Origin: Acidovorax sp. sic0104
GTDB taxonomy: Bacteria; Pseudomonadota; Gammaproteobacteria; Burkholderiales; Burkholderiaceae_C
Assembly: GCF_019219095.1 (NCBI RefSeq)
Contig: NZ_JAHUWH010000013.1
Span: 93,301-157,300, forward strand
Length of the DNA: 64,000 nt
Reading direction: 5' to 3'
Below, in pieces: positions 1 through 8,786 of the stretch (positions are counted from its first letter, which is position 1; every line of letters starts with the position of its first letter). The position numbers and the translations under genes were made by a program. The notes under the pieces were generated by a model, which saw only the letters and a program-made list of their open reading frames with translations, did not search any database and was not told the origin of the DNA.

Positions 1-811
1 TGGCGGCGGCCACGCTGTCGGCGTTGTTGCGCACGTTGCTCACCACGCGCGACAGGCTTTGCTGCATGGCATGCAGCGCGTTGAGCAGCAAGGCGATCTC
101 GTCCTTGCCCTGCACATGCCGCGCCACGGTCAGGTCACCCCCGGCCACGGCCTGCGACACGCGCACAGCGTTGTCCAGCGGGTTCACCACGGTGCGGCTG
201 AAGGCCACGGCCCCGGCGATGCCCAGGGCACACACGACCAGCATCACGCCCAGGCTGATGGTGGTGGCGCGCTGCGCGGTGGCGGCGGCACGCTCGGCCA
301 CCTCGCTGCTGGCCTTGGCGATCAGCTCACCTGCCTGGTCCAGCAGCTGCGAGGGTTCGCGGTCCATGCCTGCCACGGCCCTGTCGCCCGCTTGCGGGTC
401 GTGATCGGCGGCCTTGAAGGCTTCAAATCCCTTGCGATAGGCTGCACCCATGCGCTCGTGCGCCTGGGCAAACTGGCTCACCCGCTCGCGCCCATCGCCC
501 GGGGGCAGGGCGGCGATCAGCTTCTGCACCCCGTCCTTGATGGCCTTTTCCTGCTTTTCAAACGCTGCCCAGTAGCGCGTCAGCTGGGCCGGGTCCTTGC
601 CGCGCAGCAGCACGTTCTTCCACTCCTGCACCTGCACCTTGAAGTCATTGAGCATGCCGGACGCCAGCCGCTCGTGCTCGAAGCTCTGCGCCACAGTGGT
701 CTGGTAGGTGTCGAGCGCCTGGTTCAGGCGGCTGATGCCGAACAGCGCCGCCGCGAACAGCAGCAGCAATGCGGCGGTAAAGGCCAGGGGGAGCTTGAGG
801 CTGAGCTTCAT
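1..811 (-). CDS. Methyl-accepting chemotaxis protein, N-terminal part (cut by window edge)
   Basis: Membrane chemoreceptor that would signal to CheA/CheW. Reading from 811 down, the 270 visible codons give a transmembrane helix (about residues 10-30), a periplasmic, mostly helical ligand domain (31-187), a second transmembrane helix (188-207), and a HAMP linker with the NPL turn followed by the start of the coiled-coil region. The cytoplasmic signalling hairpin lies beyond the window. The ATG at 811 is preceded by AGGAG at the right spacing. The periplasmic domain resembles the four-helix-bundle type; I cannot name its ligand. Identity as a chemoreceptor is firm from architecture; a HAMP histidine kinase is the main alternative because the signalling tip is not visible. 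Confidence 0.85.
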   Translation of the reverse strand, partial: MKLSLKLPLAFTAALLLLFAAALFGISRLNQALDTYQTTVAQSFEHERLASGMLNDFKVQVQEWKNVLLRGKDPAQLTRYWAAFEKQEKAIKDGVQKLIAALPPGDGRERVSQFAQAHERMGAAYRKGFEAFKAADHDPQAGDRAVAGMDREPSQLLDQAGELIAKASSEVAERAAATAQRATTISLGVMLVVCALGIAGAVAFSRTVVNPLDNAVRVSQAVAGGDLTVARHVQGKDEIALLLNALHAMQQSLSRVVSNVRNNADSVAAA

Positions 812-1116
812 GGCGGACTCCTTGGTCTCGTGGCAACCAACGCGGGGGGAGCGAAGAAGACTGCAGATGCGCACCACCCAGCCCGTGGGGAGGTGCAACA
901 GGGGTCTCGGACCCGTTCTCGTGCATTGTGGGCCGTTTGTAATTTTTTGTACAAGCATTTTGGTGGACGGCGCGGGTAAGATCCCGCCCAGCGCGGAAGC
1001 AAGCCGCGCCCGGGCCTGCGGACAGGGTGCAACCCACTTGCCGACTCCTTGAGTTCGTTCCCCCCTTTGTGCTGCCGGAACTGCAGGCCGTCGGCGTTCC
1101 ATGCACGGAGGTTCTC
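812..1116. promoter_or_regulatory. Divergent intergenic region, chemoreceptor / ankyrin gene
   Basis: Non-coding spacer between two divergent genes. On the minus strand, TTGTAC (about 948-953) followed 17 bases later by CCACAAT is a weak sigma-70-like candidate for the chemoreceptor gene. I saw no clear sigma-28 (FliA) box. The TTGTACAA core is itself palindromic. Nothing else recognisable. Confidence 0.3.
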
Positions 1117-2763
1117 GTGAAACGTCTTCCCCCCCGGCCCGACTTGGGCCACCTCAAGAAACAAGCCAAAACGCTGCTGGCCGAGGCGCGTGCGGGCGAT
1201 GCCGCTGCGCTGGCACGCCTGCAGCCGCTGGGCCTGCCTGCAGGCACCGACCTGCGGCTGCACCACGCGCAGTGGTGCCTGGCGCGCGAGCACGGCTTTG
1301 CTTCATGGCCGCAGTTCCAGGCTTTTGTGCTGGCGCGCTGCGCGCTGGCGGATGATCCCGCGCGCGCCGCGCTGCTGTGGCTGCGGCTGGTGTACGCAGG
1401 CGATATTGCCGGTGGCAATCACACCGCACGGCCCGCGCTGGCCGAGCAGCTGTGGGCGCAGGGCGTTGTGCCACAGCCGGACCAGGACATCTGGCTGGCC
1501 TGCGCCGTGGGCGACGTGGCCCGGCTGCGCGAACACGTGGCGCGCGACCCGACCTGGGTGCACCGGCACGGCGGCCCGCTGCAGCTGCCACCGCTGATCG
1601 CCGTCACCCATTCCAGCCTGGCGCGGCTGCCCGCGTTTGCCGACGGTTTGCTGGCCTGCGTCGACCTGCTGCTGCGCGCGGGCGCCGACCCCCATCAGCG
1701 CGTGGGCAGCCGCTGGCCGCCAGCATCGCTGCAGGCGCCCGATGCCTCGCACCCGCTGTCGGCCCTGTATGGTGCGGCCGGGGCGCACCACCACGCGGGC
1801 ATCACCCGCCTGCTGCTGGCGGCGGGGGCAGACCCCAACGATGGCGAGTCGCTGTACCACGCGCTGGGCAGCCTGGAGTGCTTGCAACTCTTGCTGGCGG
1901 CGGGTGCGCGGGTGCCGGGCACGCACGCGCTGCACCGCGTTCTCGACATGGACGACCTGCCCGCACTGCAACTGCTGCTCGCCCATGGCGCGGACCCCAA
2001 CGAGCCCCTGGGTGGTAGCGCCTCCGGCGCGGCGCCGCTGCAGTGGGCGTTGCGCCGCCGCCGGTCGCTGGCCCATGTGCAGGCGCTGGTCGCGGCTGGG
2101 GCCGACGCTGAGGCGGTCACTGCCGAGGGCACGCCTGCGCACATCCAGGCGCTGCGCTACGGCCTGCCAGAGGTCGCGGCCTTTCTGCGCGGGGTGCTGG
2201 GCGTGGGCGACATACCCGCCGACGAAGCTTTTGTGGCGGCATGTGCGCAGGGCGACGAAGCGCAGGCGAATGCTTTGCTGGCCGCCCAGCCGGTTTTTGT
2301 GCGGCGGCTGACGCCCATCCAGCAGCGACTGCTGCCCGAGCTGGCGGCGCAGCCGGACTGCGGTAGTGCCGTGCGGCTGATGGTGCGCCTGGGCTGGCCC
2401 ATCGACACGCCGGGCGGCGACTGGGAGGGCACGGCGCTGCACCACGCCATCTTCCGGGGCGATGCGGTGCTCACCCGTTTCCTGCTGGAGCACGGCGCGC
2501 GCTGGCAGGCACGGCATGGTTTTGAGGACAACGCCTGCGGTGCGCTCGCCTGGGGTTCCATCAACACGCCGGAGCCAGGCGGCGATTGGGCAGGCTGCGC
2601 ACAGGCGCTGCTGGACCATGGCTTGCCCCCTGCGGCGCCGGACACGAGTGGGTCAGATGCCGTCTGGCTGGATGGCCGCCTGATGCACTTCTCGGACGAG
2701 GTGACGGACTGCCTGCTGGCGGCGGCAGAACTGCCGGTGCAGTCCGCGCAGCCCGTGCAGTAA
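1117..2763 (+). CDS. Ankyrin-repeat protein with N-terminal HLKKQAK-type domain
   Basis: Predicted 548-residue soluble protein, no signal peptide. The N-terminus (1-75) carries the HLKKQAKTLL...REHGFASWPQF pattern seen at the head of many bacterial ankyrin proteins. Most of the rest is ankyrin-like, with repeats ending in LLLRAGADP, LLLAAGADP, LLLAAGAR, LLLAHGADP, ALVAAGADA and FLLEHGAR. Ankyrin arrays bind proteins; the partner is unknown. The frame is open further upstream to a GTG at 1027, but GTG 1117 has a perfect GGAGG at 1107-1111 and starts exactly at the conserved domain, so I chose it. It stands alone between a divergent chemoreceptor gene and a convergent CoA-transferase gene. Confidence 0.85.
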   Translation: MKRLPPRPDLGHLKKQAKTLLAEARAGDAAALARLQPLGLPAGTDLRLHHAQWCLAREHGFASWPQFQAFVLARCALADDPARAALLWLRLVYAGDIAGGNHTARPALAEQLWAQGVVPQPDQDIWLACAVGDVARLREHVARDPTWVHRHGGPLQLPPLIAVTHSSLARLPAFADGLLACVDLLLRAGADPHQRVGSRWPPASLQAPDASHPLSALYGAAGAHHHAGITRLLLAAGADPNDGESLYHALGSLECLQLLLAAGARVPGTHALHRVLDMDDLPALQLLLAHGADPNEPLGGSASGAAPLQWALRRRRSLAHVQALVAAGADAEAVTAEGTPAHIQALRYGLPEVAAFLRGVLGVGDIPADEAFVAACAQGDEAQANALLAAQPVFVRRLTPIQQRLLPELAAQPDCGSAVRLMVRLGWPIDTPGGDWEGTALHHAIFRGDAVLTRFLLEHGARWQARHGFEDNACGALAWGSINTPEPGGDWAGCAQALLDHGLPPAAPDTSGSDAVWLDGRLMHFSDEVTDCLLAAAELPVQSAQPVQ

Positions 2764-2776
2764 CCCCGGAAGCACC

Positions 2777-2807
2777 AACGCCCCGCATCCTGTCGGAGCG
2801 GGGCGTT
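2777..2807. terminator. Hairpin between convergent genes
   Basis: A perfect 10-bp inverted repeat, AACGCCCCGC (2777-2786) and GCGGGGCGTT (2798-2807), lies between the convergent ankyrin and CoA-transferase genes. There is no long T-tract, so this is a probable but not classical terminator. Confidence 0.55.
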
Positions 2808-2832
2808 GCGGCGTGGATGGAAAAGCGTGCCG

Positions 2833-4107
2833 CTACACCACGCCCTGGGCCCGCAGCGTGGCAATGCGCGCCGCATCCAGCCCCATCTCGGCAAGCACTT
2901 CATCCGTGTGCTGCCCCAGCGCCGGTGGTGCATTGCGCAGCACGGGCGGCGTGGCCGACAGGCGCAGCGGGCTGGCCACGCCGGTGATCTGCTGCACCTT
3001 GTCGGTGGCTGCCTCGCCGTCCTTCCAGCGCGGCAGCGTCACGGCCAGGCCACGGGCCTGCACCTGCGCGTCGTCAAACGCCTGGGCGATGGTGTTGATG
3101 GGGCCGCAGGGCACGGCCTTGTCTTCCAGCAGCGCGATCCAGTCGGCGGTGGTGCGCGTGCGCGTCACGGCCTCCATGGCGGGGATCAGGTCGGCGCGGT
3201 GCTTCACGCGCAGCGTGTTGGTGGCAAAGCGCGGGTCGGCGGCCCACTCGGGCTGCTCGGCTGCGGCACAAAAGCGCTGGAACTGCCCGTCGTTGCCAAT
3301 GGCCAGCAGCATGTTGCCGTCCTGCGTGGGGAAGTCCTGGTAGGGCGCGAGGCTGGGATGGCTGTTGCCCATGCGGCCGGGTGCCTTGCCGGTGGCGAGG
3401 AAGCCCGAGGCCTGGTTGGCCAGCACGGCCATGCCCACGTCGAGCAGCGCCATGTCGATGTGCTGGCCCTGGCCCGTTCCGCTCACGGCGTTGTCGCGCA
3501 CGTGCAGCGCGGCCAGGATGGCGTTGCTGGCGTACAGGCCGGTGAACAGGTCGATCACCGCCACGCCCACGCGCATGGGGCCGCCGCCGGGCTGGCTGTC
3601 GGCCTGGCCGGTGATGCTCATCAGGCCCGTCATGGCCTGCACCATCAGGTCGTAGCCTGCACGCTCGGCGTAGGGCCCGTCTTGGCCGAAGCCGGTGACG
3701 GAGCAGTAGATGAGGCGCGGGTTGAGTGCACGCAGGCTGGTCTGGTCCAGGCCGTACTGCTTGAGGCCGCCGACCTTGAAGTTCTCCACCACGATGTCGG
3801 CCTCCAGCGCCATCTGCTTGATGAGCGCCTGACCCTCGGGGGAGGCCATGTCGATGGTGACCGAGCGCTTGTTGCGGTTGCAGGCGGTGTAGTAGCTGGC
3901 CTGGTCCGTGTCGTTGCCCTCGGCGTCTTTCAAAAAGGGCGGGCCCCACTGGCGCGTGTCGTCGCCCACGCCGGGGCGCTCCACCTTGACCACGTCCGCA
4001 CCCAGGTCGGCCAGGATCTGCGTGCACCACGGCCCGGCCAGCACGCGGGAGAGGTCGAGCACCTTGATGCCCGCGAGGGCGCCTGCGTTGGGGGAGGGTG
4101 TGGTCAT
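2833..4107 (-). CDS. CaiB/BaiF family CoA-transferase (probable glutarate CoA-transferase)
   Basis: Class III CoA-transferase of 424 residues, moving CoA between acyl-CoA and a carboxylate. The fold signature is clear: IKVLDLSRVLAGPW near the N-terminus, then ADVVKVERPGVGDDTR and NRNKRSVTIDM. The HIDMALLD segment places the catalytic aspartate at about D223. It follows the glutaryl-CoA dehydrogenase gene on the same strand after 151 bases. In Pseudomonas the equivalent pair (gcdH-gcdG) degrades glutarate from lysine, so activation of glutarate with succinyl-CoA as donor is the likely role. Substrate is inferred from context alone; an alpha-methylacyl-CoA racemase-like or formyl-CoA transferase activity is possible. 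Confidence 0.85.
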   Translation of the reverse strand: MTTPSPNAGALAGIKVLDLSRVLAGPWCTQILADLGADVVKVERPGVGDDTRQWGPPFLKDAEGNDTDQASYYTACNRNKRSVTIDMASPEGQALIKQMALEADIVVENFKVGGLKQYGLDQTSLRALNPRLIYCSVTGFGQDGPYAERAGYDLMVQAMTGLMSITGQADSQPGGGPMRVGVAVIDLFTGLYASNAILAALHVRDNAVSGTGQGQHIDMALLDVGMAVLANQASGFLATGKAPGRMGNSHPSLAPYQDFPTQDGNMLLAIGNDGQFQRFCAAAEQPEWAADPRFATNTLRVKHRADLIPAMEAVTRTRTTADWIALLEDKAVPCGPINTIAQAFDDAQVQARGLAVTLPRWKDGEAATDKVQQITGVASPLRLSATPPVLRNAPPALGQHTDEVLAEMGLDAARIATLRAQGVV

Positions 4108-4258
4108 GGAGGATCGATGTGCTATTAAATTAATAGCTATTTGCGCTGATCTATCAAGCGCTAGTAGCCAAAAATACTTGAAATATGCGTATGAGAACCC
4201 CGCTCAACACCCTCTCCCCTCGCGGGAGAGGGTGGGGAGAGGGGAGCTGGTGCAGGGG
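4108..4258. repeat. AGCTAT-type repeat plus CCCTCTCCC hairpin between gcdH and the CoA-transferase gene
   Basis: The spacer holds a degenerate copy of the AGCTAT-type dispersed repeat (about 4120-4186: ...TAATAGCTATTTGCGCTGAT... ending in an AAGCGCTAGTAG half). It is followed by a CCCTCTCCC...GGGAGAGGGTGGGGAGAGGGG inverted-repeat element (about 4208-4242). Both lie inside a probable operon, so they may affect mRNA stability or relative expression. Confidence 0.6.
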
Positions 4259-5455
4259 TCAGTTCGAGAACGCGGCGATGCCTGTCTGCGCGCGGCCCAG
4301 GATCAGCGCATGCACATCGTGTGTGCCTTCGTACGTGTTCACCACTTCCAGGTTCACCAGGTGGCGGGCCACGCCAAACTCGTCGCTGATGCCATTGCCG
4401 CCCATCATGTCGCGCGCCAGGCGGGCAATGTCCAGCGCCTTGCCGCAGCTGTTGCGCTTGATGATGGAGGTGCCTTCCACGCTGGCCGTGCCCGCGTCCT
4501 TCATGCGGCCGAACTGCAGGCAGGCCTGCAGGCCGATGGCGATCTCGGTCTGCATGTCGGCCAGCTTCTTCTGGATGAGCTGGTTGGCGGCCAGGGGGCG
4601 GCCGAACTGCTTGCGGTCCAGCGTGTACTGGCGGGCCGTGTGCCAGCAGAACTCGGCCGCACCCAGGGCGCCCCAGGCGATGCCGTAGCGGGCGCTGTTC
4701 AGGCAGGTGAAGGGGCCCTTGAGGCCCTGCACTTCAGGAAACGCGTTTTCTTCGGGCACGAAGACGTCGTCCATCACGATCTCGCCGGTGATGGAGGCGC
4801 GCAGGCCCACCTTGCCATGGATGGCGGGTGCCGTCAGGCCCTTCATGCCCTTTTCCAGAACGAAGCCGCGGATGGTGCCCACGGCGCCGCCTTCGGAGAC
4901 TTCCTTGGCCCAGACCACGAACACGTCGGCCACGGGGCTGTTGGTGATCCACATCTTGCTGCCCTTGAGCTTGTATCCGCCATCGACCTTGTAGGCGCGC
5001 GTGGCCATGCTGCCGGGGTCGGAGCCGTGGTCGGGCTCGGTCAGGCCGAAGCAGCCGATCCACTCGCCGGTGGCGAGCTTGGGCAGGTACTTCTGCTTTT
5101 GCGCTTCGGTGCCGAATTCATGGATGGGCACCATCACCAGCGACGACTGCACGCTGGCCATGGAGCGGTAGCCCGAATCCACACGCTCGACTTCGCGGGC
5201 GATCAGGCCGTAGGCCACGTACGACAGGCCGGGGCCGCCGTACTGCTCGGGGATGGTGGGGCCCAGAAGGCCCACTTCGCCCATCTCGCGAAAGATGCTC
5301 ACGTCCATCTTCTCGTGGCGGAAGGCGTCCAGCACGCGGGGCGCCAGCTTGTCCTGGCAATACGCTGCGGCAGCATCGCGGATGGCGCGCTCGTCGTCGG
5401 TCAGTTGCTGGCTCAGAAGGAACGGGTCATCCCATTGAAAAGCGGCGTGGGCCAT
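4259..5455 (-). CDS. gcdH: Glutaryl-CoA dehydrogenase
   Basis: FAD-dependent acyl-CoA dehydrogenase of 398 residues that oxidises and decarboxylates glutaryl-CoA to crotonyl-CoA in lysine, tryptophan and benzoate breakdown. The active-site base is the glutamate in [17 protein letters not shown] (about E376). The glutaryl-specific [10 protein letters not shown] motif supplies the substrate-binding arginine (about R97). The flavin and substrate motifs [13 protein letters not shown] and [15 protein letters not shown] are intact. Length matches the family. It is transcribed away from a LysR regulator and upstream of a CoA-transferase gene, the usual glutarate catabolic arrangement. Identity is firm. 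Confidence 0.96.
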   Translation of the reverse strand: MAHAAFQWDDPFLLSQQLTDDERAIRDAAAAYCQDKLAPRVLDAFRHEKMDVSIFREMGEVGLLGPTIPEQYGGPGLSYVAYGLIAREVERVDSGYRSMASVQSSLVMVPIHEFGTEAQKQKYLPKLATGEWIGCFGLTEPDHGSDPGSMATRAYKVDGGYKLKGSKMWITNSPVADVFVVWAKEVSEGGAVGTIRGFVLEKGMKGLTAPAIHGKVGLRASITGEIVMDDVFVPEENAFPEVQGLKGPFTCLNSARYGIAWGALGAAEFCWHTARQYTLDRKQFGRPLAANQLIQKKLADMQTEIAIGLQACLQFGRMKDAGTASVEGTSIIKRNSCGKALDIARLARDMMGGNGISDEFGVARHLVNLEVVNTYEGTHDVHALILGRAQTGIAAFSN

Positions 5456-5637
5456 GTGCGTGTCTCCAGGTCGAAAGAAAAGGGTGGCAAGAAAGGTGAT
5501 CTGGGCTGCATCGTAGGCTCGTGCCCTACCGGTAGCAAGCGAGTTGTTTTCATCCAGACATGCGCTTTTGGAATGTATGGAATACTTTGCCCTGCACCCG
5601 GCCTTGTAAGCTGCCGGATTAAAAGTTCACATCCATC
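5456..5637. promoter_or_regulatory. Divergent gcdH / lysR control region
   Basis: This 182-bp spacer must hold both promoters and the regulator's sites. Visible candidates are the 10-bp palindrome CTACCGGTAG (5525-5534) and a GGAATGTATGGAATAC direct-repeat-like stretch around 5570-5585. Which one is bound is inference. Confidence 0.4.
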
Positions 5638-6591
5638 ATGCGTCGCAACATCCCTTCGACCCAGGCCCTGGCGTGCTTCGAGGTCGCTGCCCGCCACGAA
5701 AGCTACACGCGCGCGGCGCAGGAACTGTCGCTCACCCAAAGCGCCGTGTCCCGCCAGATCCAGGCGCTGGAGGAATTCCTGGGGGTGCAGCTCTTTCGCC
5801 GCACGCGCCACGGCGTGGTGCTGACCCCCGCGGGCGCGCATTACGGCCGCCAGGTGGCGCGCTGGCTGCAGGGGCTGGAGCGCGACACGCTGGATGTCAT
5901 GGCCCACCAGGGTGAAGGCGGCACCATCTCGCTGGCCGCCGTGCCCACCTTTGCCACCCGCTGGCTCATCCCGCGCCTGCCGCAGCTCGCGCAGTTGCAC
6001 CCCGACATCGTGGTGCACATCGACACGCAGACGCGGCCCTTCCTGTTCGCCGACACCACCTTCGACGCCGCGCTGTATGCCGGCACGCCCGAGCAGGTGG
6101 CGAACTGGCCCGGGGTGCAGGCGCAGCTGTTGATGCACGAGGACGTGGTGCCCGTGTGCAGCCCCCGCATGCTCGAATCCACCGCGCCGCGCGGGCGCGG
6201 CCGTGCCCACCAGCCCGTGGCGGCCGAAGCGCTGGCCGAGTTGCCCCTGCTGCAGCAAAGCACCCGCCCCTATGGCTGGCGCCAGTGGTTCGACGCGATG
6301 GCAGTGGAGGCGCCGCACGCGCTGGACGGTCCGCGTTACGAGCTGTTCTCCATGCTGGCCGTGGCCGCCAGCCATGGCATGGGTGTGGCGCTGATCCCGC
6401 CATTGCTGATCGAGGCTGAGCTTGCCAGCGGCGAACTGGTGGTGGCCTGCGCCCGGCCCCTGCGCGGCGAGCGTGGCTACTACCTGGTCAGCCCAGCGCA
6501 GCCAGCCCAGTCCCCGGTGCTGGCGGCGTTTTCGCGCTGGCTGCAGGATGTGGCCGAGGCAGGGAGCAGTCCCATGCCTGCGCCAGGTTAA
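5638..6591 (+). CDS. LysR-type regulator, probable regulator of glutarate genes
   Basis: Transcription regulator of 317 residues. It has an N-terminal winged helix-turn-helix (about 5-65: ALACFEVAARHESYTRAAQELSLTQSAVSRQI read in pieces, then the FRRTRHGVVLTPAG wing). A C-terminal periplasmic-binding-like effector domain of the GcvA type follows (about 90-300). It is divergent from gcdH, so it probably activates that operon in response to glutarate or glutaryl-CoA, as GcdR does in Pseudomonas. Family assignment is certain; the regulon is inferred from position. The C-terminal tail after residue 300 is a short proline- and alanine-rich extension. Confidence 0.9.
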   Translation: MRRNIPSTQALACFEVAARHESYTRAAQELSLTQSAVSRQIQALEEFLGVQLFRRTRHGVVLTPAGAHYGRQVARWLQGLERDTLDVMAHQGEGGTISLAAVPTFATRWLIPRLPQLAQLHPDIVVHIDTQTRPFLFADTTFDAALYAGTPEQVANWPGVQAQLLMHEDVVPVCSPRMLESTAPRGRGRAHQPVAAEALAELPLLQQSTRPYGWRQWFDAMAVEAPHALDGPRYELFSMLAVAASHGMGVALIPPLLIEAELASGELVVACARPLRGERGYYLVSPAQPAQSPVLAAFSRWLQDVAEAGSSPMPAPG

Positions 6592-6671
6592 TGCGCTTGC
6601 ACGCGCCACCGGGCTGAACTAATCTGGCGCTCTGGGAGTCAGTTGAACATCACAACCCGGGAGTGCCTTCC

Positions 6672-6887
6672 ATGACGACCTACCATGCACCGCATTTCGA
6701 TCCCACCGTCGACGAGATCGAGACCTTGAAGCAACTCGAAATGGGCGAGACCCTCACCATGCCCCATGCGCTCAAGGAACACGTGTCCGCGCGCTTGCTG
6801 GAGCGGGGCTTCATCTCCAAGGGTGCATCCGGGGATCTGGTCATCACGGCCAACGGGCGGCAGCTGATACGACGGCAAGACAACTGA
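6672..6887 (+). CDS. Small conserved-looking protein, unknown
   Basis: A 71-residue acidic, soluble protein with no signal peptide or membrane segment. It has a helix-rich composition (DEIETLKQLEMGETL; HVSARLLERGFI) and a C-terminal segment KGASGDLVITANGRQLIRRQ resembling the wing of a winged-helix fold. The frame is open to a GTG at 6663, but ATG 6672 follows a purine-rich GGGAGTG stretch. It ends 5 bases before the next gene's start, suggesting co-transcription with the lipoprotein gene. Not recognised with confidence. Confidence 0.6.
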   Translation: MTTYHAPHFDPTVDEIETLKQLEMGETLTMPHALKEHVSARLLERGFISKGASGDLVITANGRQLIRRQDN

Positions 6888-6892
6888 CCGTT

Positions 6893-7813
6893 GTGAACGA
6901 GTCCGATCAAGCGCTCCAGCGGCGCCCGGCAGCGCTGGGCAAGGCCGCGGTCGCGCGCGCCGTGGGGGCTATCGTTCTGGGCGCCGCGATGGCGCTGCTG
7001 CTCCAGGGCTGCAGCACCGTCAAGCTGGCCTACAACCAGGCGCCGCAGCTCATGGCGTGGCAGATCAACCGCTACCTGGGCCTGTCGGACGCACAGAGCG
7101 AACGCGTGCGCGACGAGCTGGATGACCTGCACCAGTGGCACCGCGACACCATGCTGCCCCTGCATGCCCAGGTGCTGCAAAAGGTCCAGCGCCAGCTGGC
7201 GGACGACGTGACCGCGCAGCAGGCCTGCAGCACCTACGCCGATATCCGCACCCAGCTCGACCAGGTGGTCAGCCAGGCCGAGCCCAAGATGCTGTGGCTG
7301 GCCTCGCAGCTGACGGACAGCCAGATCCGCCAGCTCGAACGCAAGCAGGCCGACAGCAATGCCGACTGGCGCAAGGAATGGCTCGACCCCACGCCCGAGA
7401 AACTTCGTGAACACCGCTTCAAGGAACTGCTCTCGCGGGCCGAAGGCTTCTACGGCCGGCTGGACGAGCCGCAAAAGGCCGCGTTGCGCGAGTTCATCGC
7501 TCGGTCATCCTTCAACCCCGAGCGCGTCTACAACGAACGCTTGCGCCGCCAGAAAGACCTGGTGCAGGTGCTGCAGGCCATCGCCCGCGACCGGCAAAAC
7601 ACCGCCCAGGCAAAGAAGCTTTTGCGCGAGTACCTGGCCCGGTTCGACCAATCTCCCGACCCGGCCTATCGCAGCTACGCGCAGACGCTGGTGTCCGAAG
7701 GCTGCGCCGGCTTTGCCCAGGTGCACAACGCCACCACGCCTTCGCAGCGCTTGAAGGCCGTGGCGTCCGCCAGATCCTACGAACAGGACTTCATGACCCT
7801 GGCCGCGCAGTGA
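6893..7813 (+). CDS. DUF6279-type lipoprotein
   Basis: Predicted outer- or inner-membrane lipoprotein of 306 residues. A positively charged N-region is followed by a hydrophobic stretch and the lipobox LLLQGC, with Cys at about residue 40. The mature part begins STVKLAYNQAPQLMAWQINRY, the hallmark of the DUF6279 family, and continues as an all-helical, charged domain. Function of the family is not known to me. The start is a GTG at 6893, just after the preceding small gene, without a clear ribosome-binding site; a later start would remove part of the long N-region but keep the lipobox. Confidence 0.8.
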   Translation: MNESDQALQRRPAALGKAAVARAVGAIVLGAAMALLLQGCSTVKLAYNQAPQLMAWQINRYLGLSDAQSERVRDELDDLHQWHRDTMLPLHAQVLQKVQRQLADDVTAQQACSTYADIRTQLDQVVSQAEPKMLWLASQLTDSQIRQLERKQADSNADWRKEWLDPTPEKLREHRFKELLSRAEGFYGRLDEPQKAALREFIARSSFNPERVYNERLRRQKDLVQVLQAIARDRQNTAQAKKLLREYLARFDQSPDPAYRSYAQTLVSEGCAGFAQVHNATTPSQRLKAVASARSYEQDFMTLAAQ

Positions 7814-7933
7814 CCCTGTGCGGACAATGCGGTGCCGCAGTTGCGCTGCGGGCGGAGTCCTGGCAATTCCCCCTGGCGCCCTTTGCGCTTTTGGGTAGAT
7901 CATCGGGGCTCTTGGCACTTGCAGGAGACCCCG

Positions 7934-8110
7934 ATGGACAACGCTGTCTATGTGAAGCTCAAGGGCATAGTGATTCAGGATCTGCAGAAGGACCCGCACC
8001 GCGCCCACTTTCACGAGCGCGAACTCAAGACCGAGGATCTCACGCCGGAGTACCGGCGGGCCGTCGAGGAAGCGCTGGAGGAACTGCGCGCCGCGCAGGC
8101 GGGCAGGTAA
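7934..8110 (+). CDS. Small hypothetical protein
   Basis: A 58-residue, highly charged protein (VYVKLKGIVIQDLQKDPHRAHFHERELKTEDLTPEYRRAVEEAL, read in parts) with a predicted C-terminal helix. ATG 7934 is preceded by GCAGGAGAC, a good ribosome-binding site, which supports real translation. No family recognised. It lies 120 bases after the lipoprotein gene and runs towards a convergent small gene. Confidence 0.6.
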   Translation: MDNAVYVKLKGIVIQDLQKDPHRAHFHERELKTEDLTPEYRRAVEEALEELRAAQAGR

Positions 8111-8127
8111 CTTTGCGCAAGGCGGGC

Positions 8128-8487
8128 TTACTTCCTGGGGATGGCAGGCTTGCCCAGGCCCACTGAAGGCAGCCGCGCAAGGAAGAACTCCGCCAGGGCT
8201 TTCTGCGTCTGAGGATGCAGGCGCCAGGCCGTCCATCCCAATGCCGTGCTGCGCAGGTACATGGTGACATGCGGGTCGCGGGCAGGGTGCTCGAAGGCCA
8301 GCGCGGGCTCGTTCTGGGCGATGGCAGGCGCCTGGCCTTCCCCGCCTTCGTTCGGCGTCATGCGCACTTCCGGGGTCATCTGCGAACGCAGGATGGCCAG
8401 CTCCCGGATCAGGTTCTCGATTTCAGCTGCGGTCAGCGTCTGGTTGATGGCCAGGGTGGCTTGGCTGCGGTCATCGTTCAATTGCAT
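8128..8487 (-). CDS. Hypothetical protein, 119 residues
   Basis: Small soluble protein starting MQLNDDRSQATLAINQ, with a helical N-terminal half (AAEIENLIRELAILRSQM) and a second helical region near LHPQTQKALAEFFLARL. No signal peptide. ATG 8487 has a purine-rich AGAGAGAA upstream; an upstream open extension to 8634 overlaps the tRNA terminator and is unlikely to be used. Convergent with the 58-residue gene. No family recognised. Confidence 0.6.
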   Translation of the reverse strand: MQLNDDRSQATLAINQTLTAAEIENLIRELAILRSQMTPEVRMTPNEGGEGQAPAIAQNEPALAFEHPARDPHVTMYLRSTALGWTAWRLHPQTQKALAEFFLARLPSVGLGKPAIPRK

Positions 8488-8573
8488 GGGCGTTCTCTCT
8501 GTCTTTTCAAGAAGGTCGATGGTCTGGGGACATGCCTGCATGTGCGCGATGGCCGCTCCCGCAAATGAAAAAA

Positions 8574-8600
8574 GGCCCCTCCACGTCAGGTGGAGGGGCC
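8574..8600 (-). terminator. Rho-independent terminator of tRNA-Leu
   Basis: The perfect stem GGCCCCTCCAC/GTGGAGGGGCC is followed on the minus strand by a run of six T. It lies about 60 bases after the 3' end of the tRNA gene. Confidence 0.9.
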
Positions 8601-8659
8601 TTGCTGGCTCGCTTCGCTGGGCCGTCACCAACATGACGCTGACCAGACGCGAAAAGCCG

Positions 8660-8744
8660 TGGTGCCCGGGGCCGGAATCGAACCGGCACGCCTTGCGGCG
8701 GGGGATTTTGAGTCCCCTGCGTCTACCAATTTCACCACCCGGGC
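8660..8744 (-). tRNA. tRNA-Leu (anticodon CAA)
   Basis: An 85-nt gene including an encoded 3' CCA. The minus-strand sequence begins GCCCGGGTGGTGAAATTGG and ends CCCGGGCACCA, giving a 7-bp acceptor stem. The anticodon arm is GGGGA-CTCAAAA-TCCCC, so the anticodon is CAA. A long variable arm (class II) and the T-arm GCCGGTTCGATTCCGGC are present. It is followed by its own terminator and is divergent from cysM. Confidence 0.97.
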
Positions 8745-8786
8745 GGGTATCTGAGTGAAGCCGGGAATTATGGCACAGTAGGGATC

